DNA of 64,000 nt. It comes from JBBECE01 sp964574935. GTDB lineage: Bacteria; Pseudomonadota; Alphaproteobacteria; Rhizobiales; Devosiaceae. The position numbers and the translations under genes were made by a program. The notes under the pieces were generated by a model that did not search any database, was not told the DNA's origin, and saw only the letters and a list, made by a program, of their open reading frames with translations. Within the stretch, counting starts at the first letter, position 1. Each line of letters begins with the position of its first letter. Positions 53,012 through 59,420 of this stretch are shown here, piece by piece. Location of the stretch: positions 1 through 64,000 of the forward strand of contig CAZNOZ010000013.1 of assembly GCA_964574935.1 (NCBI GenBank). The letters run 5' to 3'.

Positions 53012-53299
53012 CTAATCGGCGGCGGCGCCGTGGTGGCTCGACAACGCCACCAGCTTGACGGCCTTGACNNNNNNNNNNNNNNNNNNNNNNNNNNNNNNNN
53101 NNNNNNNNNNNNNNNNNNNNNNNNNNNNNNNNNNNNNNNNNNNNNNNNNNNNNNNNNNNNNNNNNNNNGCGCCGACGATCAACAGAATGCACGTCGTGCG
53201 CTGGACCTTGTCGCCGTCGCAAATGCGGTGCTCGGGCTTGTGGCAGGCCGTGAGCCCCAGCGCCATGACCCCTGCGAGCACCAATCTTGTCAAATGCAT
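53012..53299 (-). CDS. Small lipoprotein of a local repeat family (copy 2), interrupted by an assembly gap
   Basis: The module again: lipobox LTAC (Cys19), RICDGDKVQRTTC, then ILLIVG before the gap and VKAVKLVALSSHHG after it. Both sides are in the same frame. In copy 3 the two flanks are separated by a single base, so the true protein is probably about 62 residues and the 100 N represent almost no missing sequence, unless a repeat was collapsed. A strong AGGAGG site precedes ATG 53299. Confidence 0.75.
   Translation of the reverse strand: MHLTRLVLAGVMALGLTACHKPEHRICDGDKVQRTTCILLIVGXXXXXXXXXXXXXXXXXXXXXXXXXXXXXXXXXXVKAVKLVALSSHHGAAAD
53069..53168. other. Assembly gap (100 N) within the lipoprotein array
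   Basis: Exactly 100 N in the conserved core of copy 2. Flanks GCCTTGAC and GCGCC correspond to adjacent sequence in copy 3 (53450-53465 region). The assembler probably broke here because the array is repetitive; the copy number of the array could therefore be wrong. Confidence 0.9.
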
Positions 53300-53387
53300 C
53301 GATTGCCTCCTGTGCATCGAACCCCCGGATTCGAACGGGCCAGCGGTTGCGGGCCCGTCAATTTCTTTTGCGGCGGGGCGGCGTCGC

Positions 53388-53585
53388 TTATTCCGGTTCC
53401 GCGCTGTCCGACAACCCGTGATGGCTTGACAGCGCCACGAGCTTGACGGCCTTGACGGCGCCCACGATCAGCAGAATGCAGGTCGTGCGCTGGACCTTGT
53501 CGCCCTCGCAAATCCGTTGCCCGGGCTGGCAGGCCACCAGCCCCAGGGCCAAGGCGCCGACAAGCGCCAGTTTCGTCAACTGCAT
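53388..53585 (-). CDS. Small lipoprotein of a local repeat family (copy 3)
   Basis: A 65-residue copy with lipobox LVAC (Cys19), QRICEGDKVQRTTC, the hydrophobic ILLIVGAVKAVKLVALS and SHHG, then a short acidic tail (DSAEPE). It is the clearest intact reference for the family. The ribosome site is a G-run (GGGGGGGGAACGG). Confidence 0.8.
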   Translation of the reverse strand: MQLTKLALVGALALGLVACQPGQRICEGDKVQRTTCILLIVGAVKAVKLVALSSHHGLSDSAEPE

Positions 53586-53605
53586 ATCCGTTCCCCCCCC
53601 ACGGG

Positions 53606-53622
53606 GGCGGCCGTCGGCCGCC
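53606..53622. terminator. Palindrome between lipoprotein copies 3 and 4
   Basis: GGCGGCCG-T-CGGCCGCC has perfect 8-bp arms directly downstream of copy 4 (minus strand). No T-run follows; it may be a weak terminator or a processing hairpin. Confidence 0.3.
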
Positions 53623-53632
53623 GCCGTTCGCT

Positions 53633-53824
53633 CTAGCGTTGGACCGTGTTGTGGTGGCTCGACAGGGCCACGAGCTTGACCGCCTTGACTGCCCCCACGA
53701 TGAGCAGGATGCAGGCCGTGCGCTGGGCCTGGTCGCCCTTGCAGATCTGGTGCTCGGGTTTGTGGCAGGCCGTCACGGATACGGCGAGAGCGCCCGCAAG
53801 CGCGAGCTTCACAAGCAAATTCAT
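53633..53824 (-). CDS. Small lipoprotein of a local repeat family (copy 4)
   Basis: A 63-residue copy with lipobox VTAC (Cys20), then KPEHQICKGDQAQRTAC, ILLIVGAVKAVKLVALS and SHHNTVQR. The Lys at KGD differs from Asp or Glu in the other copies. GGAGG precedes ATG 53824. Its upstream DNA resembles that of the lipoprotein-S74 fusion gene. Confidence 0.8.
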   Translation of the reverse strand: MNLLVKLALAGALAVSVTACHKPEHQICKGDQAQRTACILLIVGAVKAVKLVALSSHHNTVQR

Positions 53825-54186
53825 TAACGCCTCCAGAGTGGGGCTTTTGGGCGCCCCTGGTCGGACCCGCGTCTCAGGATTCGGGCCCTTTGCGCCATGC
53901 AAGCCGATGCGGCGGTGTGACGCAATCGGATCGAACCGATCGCGTGCAGTTCGCCCGCGGTCTGTTGCCAAAATGCAATGGCCCGAATCCGCCCCGCTCG
54001 GTGGCCGTCAGGAGCTCAATCGCCCTGCCGCCCGGGATGTTTGGGCCGGCGCCGGTACTGTCGGCGGCTCGCCACCACGCGCGGCCGGTATCGGCCCGTA
54101 CGCAATTGCCGCGCGGCGAGGTTGACGCGAACCGGGCGCCGGCGGCGTTTCACGGCGCCGCTTCCGGCATGGCCGGCCGGTCCGGC
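53825..54186. other. Intergenic region within the lipoprotein/S74 cluster
   Basis: This 362-base stretch has no convincing gene. It contains the duplicated leader segment 53891-53983 upstream of copy 4. The remainder is G+C-rich with no recognisable promoter, hairpin with T-run, or RNA gene. Confidence 0.6.
53891..53983. repeat. Duplicated upstream segment (copy A)
   Basis: A 15-base identity (TGCGCCATGCAAGCC, 53891-53905), then CTGTTGCC (53962) and TGCAATGGCC (53974-53983), match 54666-54757 with nearly the same spacing (71 versus 70, and 12 versus 12 bases). Copy A lies upstream of lipoprotein copy 4 and copy B upstream of the fusion gene. Confidence 0.65.
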
Positions 54187-54645
54187 TCAGGAGCCCGCCA
54201 GCGCAGCGGCCCGCGCGCCGGGCTCGTCCATCGCATCGGTGCCGAGATAGCCCAGGCCGAGCATGTCGTAATCGACCCTGTAGTAGCCGTCATCCCCGAT
54301 CGAGACGGCGCCCGCGTAGCGCCCATCGGCGAGGAGATCCTGCGCCATCACGCCAATGAACCGCCGGTCGTCGCCAAGATAGGAGAAGGCGTAGAGCTTC
54401 AAGCCGCCATCGAGCGTCGCGAGGTAATCGATATCGTGCTTGAGCCGGATGTCGGAGCGGCGCGGCGCGTTGTGATGCTGGCTCAGGGCGACCAGTTTGA
54501 CGGCCTTGATCGCACCGACGATCAGGAGCACGCAGGCGGTGCGGTGGGCCTTGTCGCCCTCGCAAATCCGGTGTGCCGGCTGCTGGCAGGCCGCCAGGCT
54601 CAACGCCAGCGCGCCGGCGAGTGCGAATTTCGTTGAAACGCTCAT
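54187..54645 (-). CDS. Lipoprotein module fused to an S74-type intramolecular chaperone/auto-processing domain
   Basis: A 152-residue fusion. Residues 1-58 are the local lipoprotein module: lipobox LAAC (Cys20), RICEGDKAHRTAC (Cys28, Cys38), VLLIVGAIKAVKLVALS and HH. Residues 64-150 look like the S74 domain found at the end of phage tailspikes: SDIRLKHDIDYL, GLKLYAFSYLGDDRRF, GVMAQDLL and DGYYRVDYDMLGL. The cleavage Ser64 and partner Lys69 (spacing +5, as in endosialidase and MYRF) are present, so self-cleavage could free the C-terminal half from the lipid anchor. The assignment is by motif only. GGGAGG precedes ATG 54645. Confidence 0.8.
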   Translation of the reverse strand: MSVSTKFALAGALALSLAACQQPAHRICEGDKAHRTACVLLIVGAIKAVKLVALSQHHNAPRRSDIRLKHDIDYLATLDGGLKLYAFSYLGDDRRFIGVMAQDLLADGRYAGAVSIGDDGYYRVDYDMLGLGYLGTDAMDEPGARAAALAGS

Positions 54646-54665
54646 CGATGCCTCCCGCAGGAACC

Positions 54666-54757
54666 TGCGCCATGCAAGCCAATCGCGCCAGCGGGCGCAA
54701 CCGCCGGGTGCCCCCCGGGGCCGATTGACGACGGGCTGTTGCCGGCCTGCAATGGCC
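54666..54757. repeat. Duplicated upstream segment (copy B)
   Basis: Partner of 53891-53983: TGCGCCATGCAAGCC at 54666-54680, CTGTTGCC at 54736, TGCAATGGCC at 54748-54757. It lies upstream of the lipoprotein-S74 fusion gene. Confidence 0.65.
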
Positions 54758-54765
54758 GGCAGCCC
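54733..54765 (-). terminator. Hairpin downstream of the second S74 gene
   Basis: GCCGGCC-TGCAAT-GGCCGGC (54741-54760) has perfect 7-bp arms and is extended by GGGCT/AGCCC around a three-base bulge. It lies just after the stop of the 54783 gene on the minus strand. No T-run, so a weak terminator or RNA-processing element. Confidence 0.4.
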
Positions 54766-54782
54766 CCGACTCGCGGCGGCGC

Positions 54783-55223
54783 CTAGGAGCCCGCCAGTTC
54801 GACGGCGCGGGCCCCGGCCGCGAGCATGGCGTCGACCCCGTAGAGCCCCAGACCCAGCCTGGCGTAGTCGACCCGGTAAAACCCGTCCGCGCCGATCACT
54901 ACTGCATCGGCGAAGCGCGGGTCGGCCAAGAGGTCCTCGGCCATCACGCCGACAAACCGCCGCTCGTCCCCGAGATAGGCGTAGCTGTACAGCTTGATCC
55001 CGTCATCGAGCGTCGTGAGATACCGAACGTCGTGCTTGAGGCGGGCGTCGGAGACGACTGGCTGCTGGTTCCGGCTGGCGATCAGAATCACCCCGCCAAC
55101 GATCGCCGCGCCGGCGAGCGCGCATACCCCGGGATGGGTGCGGCAGTAGCTTTGCGGCGTGTGAAAGCACCCGGCGAGCGACAGGCTCGCGGCGAGCGCA
55201 AGCAATGTGCCTGGAAGACGCAT
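54783..55223 (-). CDS. Lipoprotein with S74-type chaperone/auto-processing domain
   Basis: A 146-residue protein. Lipobox LAGC gives Cys19; Cys27 and Cys34 follow, then a hydrophobic segment (ALAGAAIVGGVILIAS, about 35-50). This repeats the plan of the neighbouring module with different residues. The S74-like domain starts at SDARLKHDVRYL: Ser58 and Lys63 are the expected dyad, then IKLYSYAYLGDERRF, GVMAEDLL and DGFYRVDYARLGL. The domain ends in a short helix (AGARAVELAGS), much shorter than in phage tailspikes. The mature passenger before the cut site is only about 38 residues. Confidence 0.82.
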   Translation of the reverse strand: MRLPGTLLALAASLSLAGCFHTPQSYCRTHPGVCALAGAAIVGGVILIASRNQQPVVSDARLKHDVRYLTTLDDGIKLYSYAYLGDERRFVGVMAEDLLADPRFADAVVIGADGFYRVDYARLGLGLYGVDAMLAAGARAVELAGS

Positions 55224-55300
55224 CGGCTATTCCCCTCTTGTTGATTCGACCCACAACACCGGGCCGCAATCGCACCCACGCACTCGACTGCAATCATGGA

Positions 55301-55316
55301 CCCGGCCGAAGCCGGG
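55301..55316 (-). terminator. UUCG-tetraloop hairpin after the third S74 gene
   Basis: On the minus strand CCCGGC-TTCG-GCCGGG forms a 6-bp stem with an extra-stable UUCG loop, 8 bases past the stop of the 55324 gene. No T-run follows, so it may stabilise the mRNA end or pause transcription rather than terminate it. Confidence 0.4.
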
Positions 55317-55323
55317 GAACCGC

Positions 55324-55728
55324 CTAGCCGCCGGCGATCTCGATGGCGCGCGTCCCCGCTTCCAGCATCGTGTCTGAGGTCAGATGATCGAGCCCGAGCG
55401 CCGCATAGTCGACGCGATAGAAGCCGTCGGGTCCGACCGATACGGCGCCGGCGAAGCGCTCGTCGGCGAGCAGTTCCTGCGCCACCACCCCGACAAAGCG
55501 GCGCGCGTCGCCGAGATAGGAAAACTCGTGCAGCCGAATGCCGTCGGGCAGCGTCGATGGTGGGTCGACATCGTGCTTCAGGCGGACGTCGGAAGTCGGC
55601 GGCGGGGGCGGGCCGAGTTTCGAACCGGTCGTGCGAGCGCCGTCCGGCGACGTCGTCAGCTCTTTGACACTGTGCTTGAGCCTGGCGTCGGACGGCGGCG
55701 GCGGTGGGCCGAATTTCGAACGGGTCAT
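55324..55728 (-). CDS. Small protein with one full and one partial S74-type domain, no signal peptide
   Basis: A 134-residue protein with an internal duplication. Residues 4-24 (SKFGPPPPPSDARLKHSVKE) resemble 36-54 (SKLGPPPPP, then SDVRLKHDV). Only the second copy continues into a full S74-like domain (GIRLHEFSYLGDARRF, GVVAQELL, DGFYRVDYAALGL). The dyad residues are Ser46/Lys51, with Ser13/Lys18 in the partial copy. An in-frame TGA 18 bases upstream of the ATG rules out a hidden signal peptide, so unlike its two neighbours it should be cytoplasmic. It is first in the cluster, 36 bases after a predicted promoter. Confidence 0.78.
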   Translation of the reverse strand: MTRSKFGPPPPPSDARLKHSVKELTTSPDGARTTGSKLGPPPPPTSDVRLKHDVDPPSTLPDGIRLHEFSYLGDARRFVGVVAQELLADERFAGAVSVGPDGFYRVDYAALGLDHLTSDTMLEAGTRAIEIAGG

Positions 55729-55764
55729 GCGGGTTCCCTTTCAGGTCGGTGCGCGTGCGAGCGA

Positions 55765-55793
55765 ACGTTAGGTGAGGCCCCCTCGTCCGTCAA
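55765..55793 (-). promoter_or_regulatory. Predicted promoter of the S74/lipoprotein cluster
   Basis: On the minus strand TTGACG (55788-55793) and TAACGT (55765-55770) are 17 bases apart, a good sigma-70-type layout. They lie between the end of glyQ and the first S74 gene, reading into the cluster. Confidence 0.5.
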
Positions 55794-55825
55794 CGGCGCC
55801 GGCCGCGGCCTCGCCGCGACGGCGA

Positions 55826-56857
55826 CTACCGGGGGGCGCCGCCGCCATCGGTGGAAAGCCACGCCGCGCCGCAGGCCTTGGCGAGTTCGCGGACCCTGAG
55901 GATGTAGCTCTGGCGCTCGGTGACCGAAATGACGCCGCGCGCGTCGAGCATGTTGAAGGCGTGGGAGGCCTTGATGCACTGCTCGTAGGCCGGCAACGCC
56001 ATCAGCTGACGATTGCCGCGGCCGCCCTTTGCGAGAATGGCGAGGCACTCGGCCTCGGCGTCCTTGAAGTGCCGGAACAGGATGTCGGTATCGGCGGCCT
56101 CGAAATTGTAGCGCGAGAACTCCTCCTCCGACTGCAAGAAGACGTCGCCATAGGTGATCCGGTCGGCGCCTTCGAGACCGTTGAAATTCAACTCGTAAAC
56201 GCTCTCGACCCCCTGCACGTACATCGCCAGGCGTTCGAGCCCGTAGGTGATCTCGCCGCTCACCGGCCGGCAGTCGAAGCCGGCGACCTGCTGGAAATAG
56301 GTGAACTGGCTGACCTCCATGCCGTCGCACCAGCACTCCCAGCCCAGCCCCCAGGCGCCGAGCGTGGGGCTTTCCCAGTCGTCCTCGACGAAGCGGATGT
56401 CGTGGATGGCGGCGTCGATGCCGATGGCGGCGAGCGAGAGGAGATAGAGGTCCTGGATGTCCGGCGGCGAGGGTTTGAGGATGACCTGGAACTGGTAGTA
56501 GTGCTGCAACCTGTTGGGGTTCTCCCCATAGCGGCCGTCGGTGGGGCGGCGCGAGGGCTGCACGTAGGCCGCCTTCCAGGGCGTGGGGCCGAGCGCCCTG
56601 AGGGTCGTCGCCGGATGGAAGGTCCCCGCCCCCATCTGCATGTCATAGGGCTGCAGGATCACGCAGCCCTCGTTCGCCCAGAAGTCCTGCAGCGCCAGGA
56701 TCAGCCCCTGAAAGGATTTTTTTGGGTCGAGATGGGCCGGCCAGGCGCGCTTTTCGGTGGCGGCCGCGGTCGCGGCGGCGGCGCGGGTTTTCTTGGCGAC
56801 CGGCTTGCGGGGGCGCGGGCGGCGCTTGGCGGGGGCGGTGGATTTGGCGGGCGGCAT
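55826..56857 (-). CDS. glyQ: Glycyl-tRNA synthetase alpha subunit
   Basis: A 343-residue alpha subunit, holding the catalytic site of bacterial GlyRS. It has FQGLILALQDFWANEGCVIL, QPYDMQMGAGTFHPATTLRA, YVQPSRRPTDGRYGENPNRL and YGLERLAMYVQGV. About 45 extra N-terminal residues precede the usual start (near DPKKSFQGL); they are rich in Lys, Arg, Ala and Pro (PAKRRPRPRKPVAKKTRAA). The real start may be later, but no Met lies between 1 and the core. glyS is 6.3 kb away. Confidence 0.95.
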   Translation of the reverse strand: MPPAKSTAPAKRRPRPRKPVAKKTRAAAATAAATEKRAWPAHLDPKKSFQGLILALQDFWANEGCVILQPYDMQMGAGTFHPATTLRALGPTPWKAAYVQPSRRPTDGRYGENPNRLQHYYQFQVILKPSPPDIQDLYLLSLAAIGIDAAIHDIRFVEDDWESPTLGAWGLGWECWCDGMEVSQFTYFQQVAGFDCRPVSGEITYGLERLAMYVQGVESVYELNFNGLEGADRITYGDVFLQSEEEFSRYNFEAADTDILFRHFKDAEAECLAILAKGGRGNRQLMALPAYEQCIKASHAFNMLDARGVISVTERQSYILRVRELAKACGAAWLSTDGGGAPR

Positions 56858-56949
56858 GGGTCCGGCGAGGTGAAAATCCGGCGGTTGCCGGCGGCGGCGC
56901 GACCGTAGAAGCGGGGCTGCTGCCGGTCAAGCGGGGGCAATGGCGCCGG

Positions 56950-57630
56950 TCAAGCGGGCGCGGGGCGGTCGCTTTCAGGATGGGTGGGCATGCGATCGAG
57001 CACGACATGCGTTGCCGCCTCGCCTTCGGTTCGTTCGCGCACGCGATAGCCGAGCGCGGGCAAATCCATGCCGGCGAACAGCGGCTCGCCCCGGCCCAGC
57101 AGGATGGGCGTGATCGCGATGTGCAGCTCGTCGATCAGCCGGGACGCCAGATATTGCCGAATGGTCGCGGGGCCGCCGAGGATGCGGATGTCCTTGCCGC
57201 CCGCGGCGGCTCGGGCCTCGTCGAGCGCGGCCTCGATGCCCCGGGTTTCGAAGTGAAACGTCGTGCCGCCCTGCATCGTTTCGGGCTCGCGCGGGTAGTG
57301 GGAGAGCACGAATGTCGGTGTGTGATAGGGCGGATTGTCCCCCCACCAGCCCTTCCAGTCGCGATCCGGCCAATCCCCGCGGATGGGCCCGAACATGTTG
57401 CGTCCCATGATGAATGCGCCCAGGCCCTGCATCGAACGGGCGGCGAACCTGTCGTCGATGCCGGTCGAACCGCCGGCTTCTCCGATCATGGCGTGAAACG
57501 TCCGGCTTGACACCAGCCAGGGGTGCAGCTCCTCGCCGCCCCGGCCGAGCGGATTGTCGAGGCTCTGATCCGGACCGGCCGCGTAGCCGTCGATGGACAC
57601 GGTAAACCCGGCAACGCGCACTTTGGTCAT
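56950..57630 (-). CDS. Dihydrofolate reductase/RibD C-terminal-like reductase
   Basis: A 226-residue protein of the RibD_C family, with KVRVAGFTVSIDGYAAGPDQ at the N-terminus, LGAFIMGRNMFGP, RILGGPATIRQYLASRLIDE and ITPILLGRGEPLF. Such proteins bind NADPH; the substrate of stand-alone members is generally unknown. It is a single gene between glyQ and a small basic protein. Confidence 0.87.
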   Translation of the reverse strand: MTKVRVAGFTVSIDGYAAGPDQSLDNPLGRGGEELHPWLVSSRTFHAMIGEAGGSTGIDDRFAARSMQGLGAFIMGRNMFGPIRGDWPDRDWKGWWGDNPPYHTPTFVLSHYPREPETMQGGTTFHFETRGIEAALDEARAAAGGKDIRILGGPATIRQYLASRLIDELHIAITPILLGRGEPLFAGMDLPALGYRVRERTEGEAATHVVLDRMPTHPESDRPAPA

Positions 57631-57730
57631 TGCGCGACCTTTGTGAGGCGCCGGGGGCCGCCAGCCGGCCGGCAGGTGCCCTGACGCTACGGGCGGGCCG
57701 GGAGCCGGTCAAGCAGTTGCATCGCTTGCC

Positions 57731-57985
57731 TCACCGCGGCAGCATGAGCGACACGTTCAGGTGACGGTCGCGCACGGCCTGCGGGTCACTTCCGTAGTTG
57801 TCTGGCTCGAACCCGGCGTCGCGCAACAGGCGCGGCTCGATGGAATCGATGGCGACGGCGGCGCGGCGTCGGCGCCCTGCTATGCGCAGAGCACGTCGAT
57901 ACACTGCGACGCGGCGCGCCAGGCGGCCTAGCAAACGGTCCACCTTGCCGGCACGCTGCGGAAGGTTGATGGCGAGGTCGGACAT
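57731..57985 (-). CDS. Small basic protein, possibly DUF1127-like
   Basis: An 84-residue Arg-rich protein (VDRLLGRLARRVAVYRRALR). The segment IDSIEPRLLRDAGFEPDN recalls the (L)xxLDDRxLxDIGLxR ending of DUF1127 proteins, which in related bacteria affect phosphate, carbon or RNA metabolism. The match is loose and the assignment tentative. Confidence 0.55.
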   Translation of the reverse strand: MSDLAINLPQRAGKVDRLLGRLARRVAVYRRALRIAGRRRRAAVAIDSIEPRLLRDAGFEPDNYGSDPQAVRDRHLNVSLMLPR

Positions 57986-58089
57986 GTCGCGTCTCCCTGT
58001 TGGGACACACGAAACCTAGGTCAAACCGCGGATCGGGCTTGTCATCGCACCGGGTGACGCGCCCCTGTCCCTCAATCGGGGGACGACGA

Positions 58090-59058
58090 TCAGGTCGGGG
58101 CGACCGCCGAAAGCAGCACGCGCACGAGCGCCGGCTGGGTGCGCACGCCGACCTTGTCGAACACCCGGTTGAGGTGCGTGCGCGCCGTGTTGGCGGTGAT
58201 CACCATGCGCTCGGCGATTTCCGTCAACGGCAGGCCCTCCGCGACGAAAGCGGCGAGCTTGGCCTGGGCGGGTGACAGGCCGTAGATGAGGGCCGCCTCT
58301 TCAATACGCCGGTTGGTCAGATCGTCGCTTGCGAATCTAAGATGGATGAAACCGGAACTGACTTCCACCCACCAGATCTTTGTCGGCAGGCCCTCGCCGG
58401 ATTCCATCACCACCGGGACCGCGCCGGAGCGCGAGGTAATGCTGCTGTCGACTCCGGCCGCCCATCTGATGGCGGCCTGCAGCTGGACATCGACCTTGCG
58501 ATCACGGACGCGCAGCCTGTCATTGCGTATGACGAGGTCGTCGTCATCGGCCAGCATGGTCTTGGCCGCCGCGCTGATCCAGAGCACGTGCCCGTCCGGG
58601 TCGAGCCGTATCCTTGGCAGCAGGGCCCGGCCCATGCCGCCGTCGAGCCAACCGTGCACGGCAATCTTCCAGCGCCCGCCATGGCGCTCGAACACGCGCA
58701 GCTCGTGAATGAGGCCGTGGTCAATTTCCTCGATGTCGCTGCCGGGATAGACTTGATCGAAGCTCGCCCACGCCATGTCGCCGTTCAACCGCAATGTCAG
58801 GTTCTCGATACTGCAGTTGTAGGCAAACTCCGGATTCGGTTCGGGGATCTCCGCCATGCACCACCGCGCGCGTTCCGCCGCGTCGTTCCAGCCCTGATGG
58901 GCAAAGGATCCGTCGCGCCAGGTCGAGCCCCAGCGGAGGGCATGAGGCTCCTGCACATAACATTCCGCAAAGCCCTCATAGTCCCGCATCCACCAGCTGA
59001 CGTGATCCTTCTTGATGAGCGCCATGATCTCGGCTTCGTCTTCGGGGTTGTTTGCCAT
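58090..59058 (-). CDS. LuxR-family regulator with an NTF2-like (SnoaL) N-terminal domain
   Basis: A 322-residue one-component regulator. Residues about 1-135 look like an NTF2/SnoaL fold (AEIMALIKKDHVSWWMRDYE, then HELRVFERHGGRWKIAVHGW). A middle region (about 140-255) follows. The C-terminal helix-turn-helix of LuxR/FixJ type (YGLSPAQAKLAAFVAEGLPL and TANTARTHLNRVFDKVGV) covers about 258-318. A pocket fold of the NTF2 type could bind a small ligand. No target is evident. The gene appears lower in G+C than its neighbours. Confidence 0.85.
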   Translation of the reverse strand: MANNPEDEAEIMALIKKDHVSWWMRDYEGFAECYVQEPHALRWGSTWRDGSFAHQGWNDAAERARWCMAEIPEPNPEFAYNCSIENLTLRLNGDMAWASFDQVYPGSDIEEIDHGLIHELRVFERHGGRWKIAVHGWLDGGMGRALLPRIRLDPDGHVLWISAAAKTMLADDDDLVIRNDRLRVRDRKVDVQLQAAIRWAAGVDSSITSRSGAVPVVMESGEGLPTKIWWVEVSSGFIHLRFASDDLTNRRIEEAALIYGLSPAQAKLAAFVAEGLPLTEIAERMVITANTARTHLNRVFDKVGVRTQPALVRVLLSAVAPT

Positions 59059-59183
59059 TGCTGCCCTCCGTCGGCGCGAAGACTGCTGCCTCAGAGGTCA
59101 TAGCACAAAATTTGGAAGCGGCGGCGGGCAGAGTCGCCATCGAACGGTCGAGCCATCGGACGGCTCGCCGGGCTCGGCGACGC

Positions 59184-59417
59184 TCAGTTGCCGGGGGTGT
59201 CCTTGGGGCCGCCGGAGCCGCTGCGGTCCGGCGCGCCGGGCTTGTAGACCCCGGTCTCCGGATCGCGCTCGAGCTCGAGCGCCTCGGTGGCGCTCGATTT
59301 CAGCCGCCGGCGCTCGCCGCCGGCGTCGTCCCGCTTGTCGCGAAAGCGCACCAGCCCCCGCCAGCCGTAATAGACGGCGGCGAAGACGACGGCGATGACG
59401 AGCAGGCGGGCGAACAT
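59184..59417 (-). CDS. Small hypothetical membrane-anchored protein
   Basis: A 77-residue protein with an N-terminal membrane segment (FARLLVIAVVFAAVYYGWRG) and a charged soluble tail (DKRDDAGGERRRLKSSATEA, then ELERDPETGVYKP). It starts 3 bases after the S49 peptidase gene ends, so the two are coupled. The segment LERDPETGVY recurs in related short proteins of Hyphomicrobiales next to S49 peptidases; the function is unknown. Confidence 0.75.
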   Translation of the reverse strand: MFARLLVIAVVFAAVYYGWRGLVRFRDKRDDAGGERRRLKSSATEALELERDPETGVYKPGAPDRSGSGGPKDTPGN

Positions 59418-59420
59418 CGC

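Noticed and set aside
53319..53345. tRNA T-arm-like GTTCGAATCC on the minus strand
   Set aside because: The flanking bases do not pair into a T stem and no anticodon or D arm can be drawn upstream.
53341..53370. Sequence resembling the conserved 16S rRNA region near position 910 (CCCGTCAATTTCTTTT)
   Set aside because: The similarity is about 16 bases and no further rRNA sequence flanks it; it lies in the leader of lipoprotein copy 2.
52756..53824. CRISPR-like array
   Set aside because: The repeats are coding, about 200-300 bases apart and diverged, without short regular repeats and spacers.
54187..55728. Prophage remnant, because S74 domains occur in tailspikes
   Set aside because: No tail, capsid, integrase or lysis gene is nearby, two of the proteins are lipoproteins, and no att-like repeats were seen.
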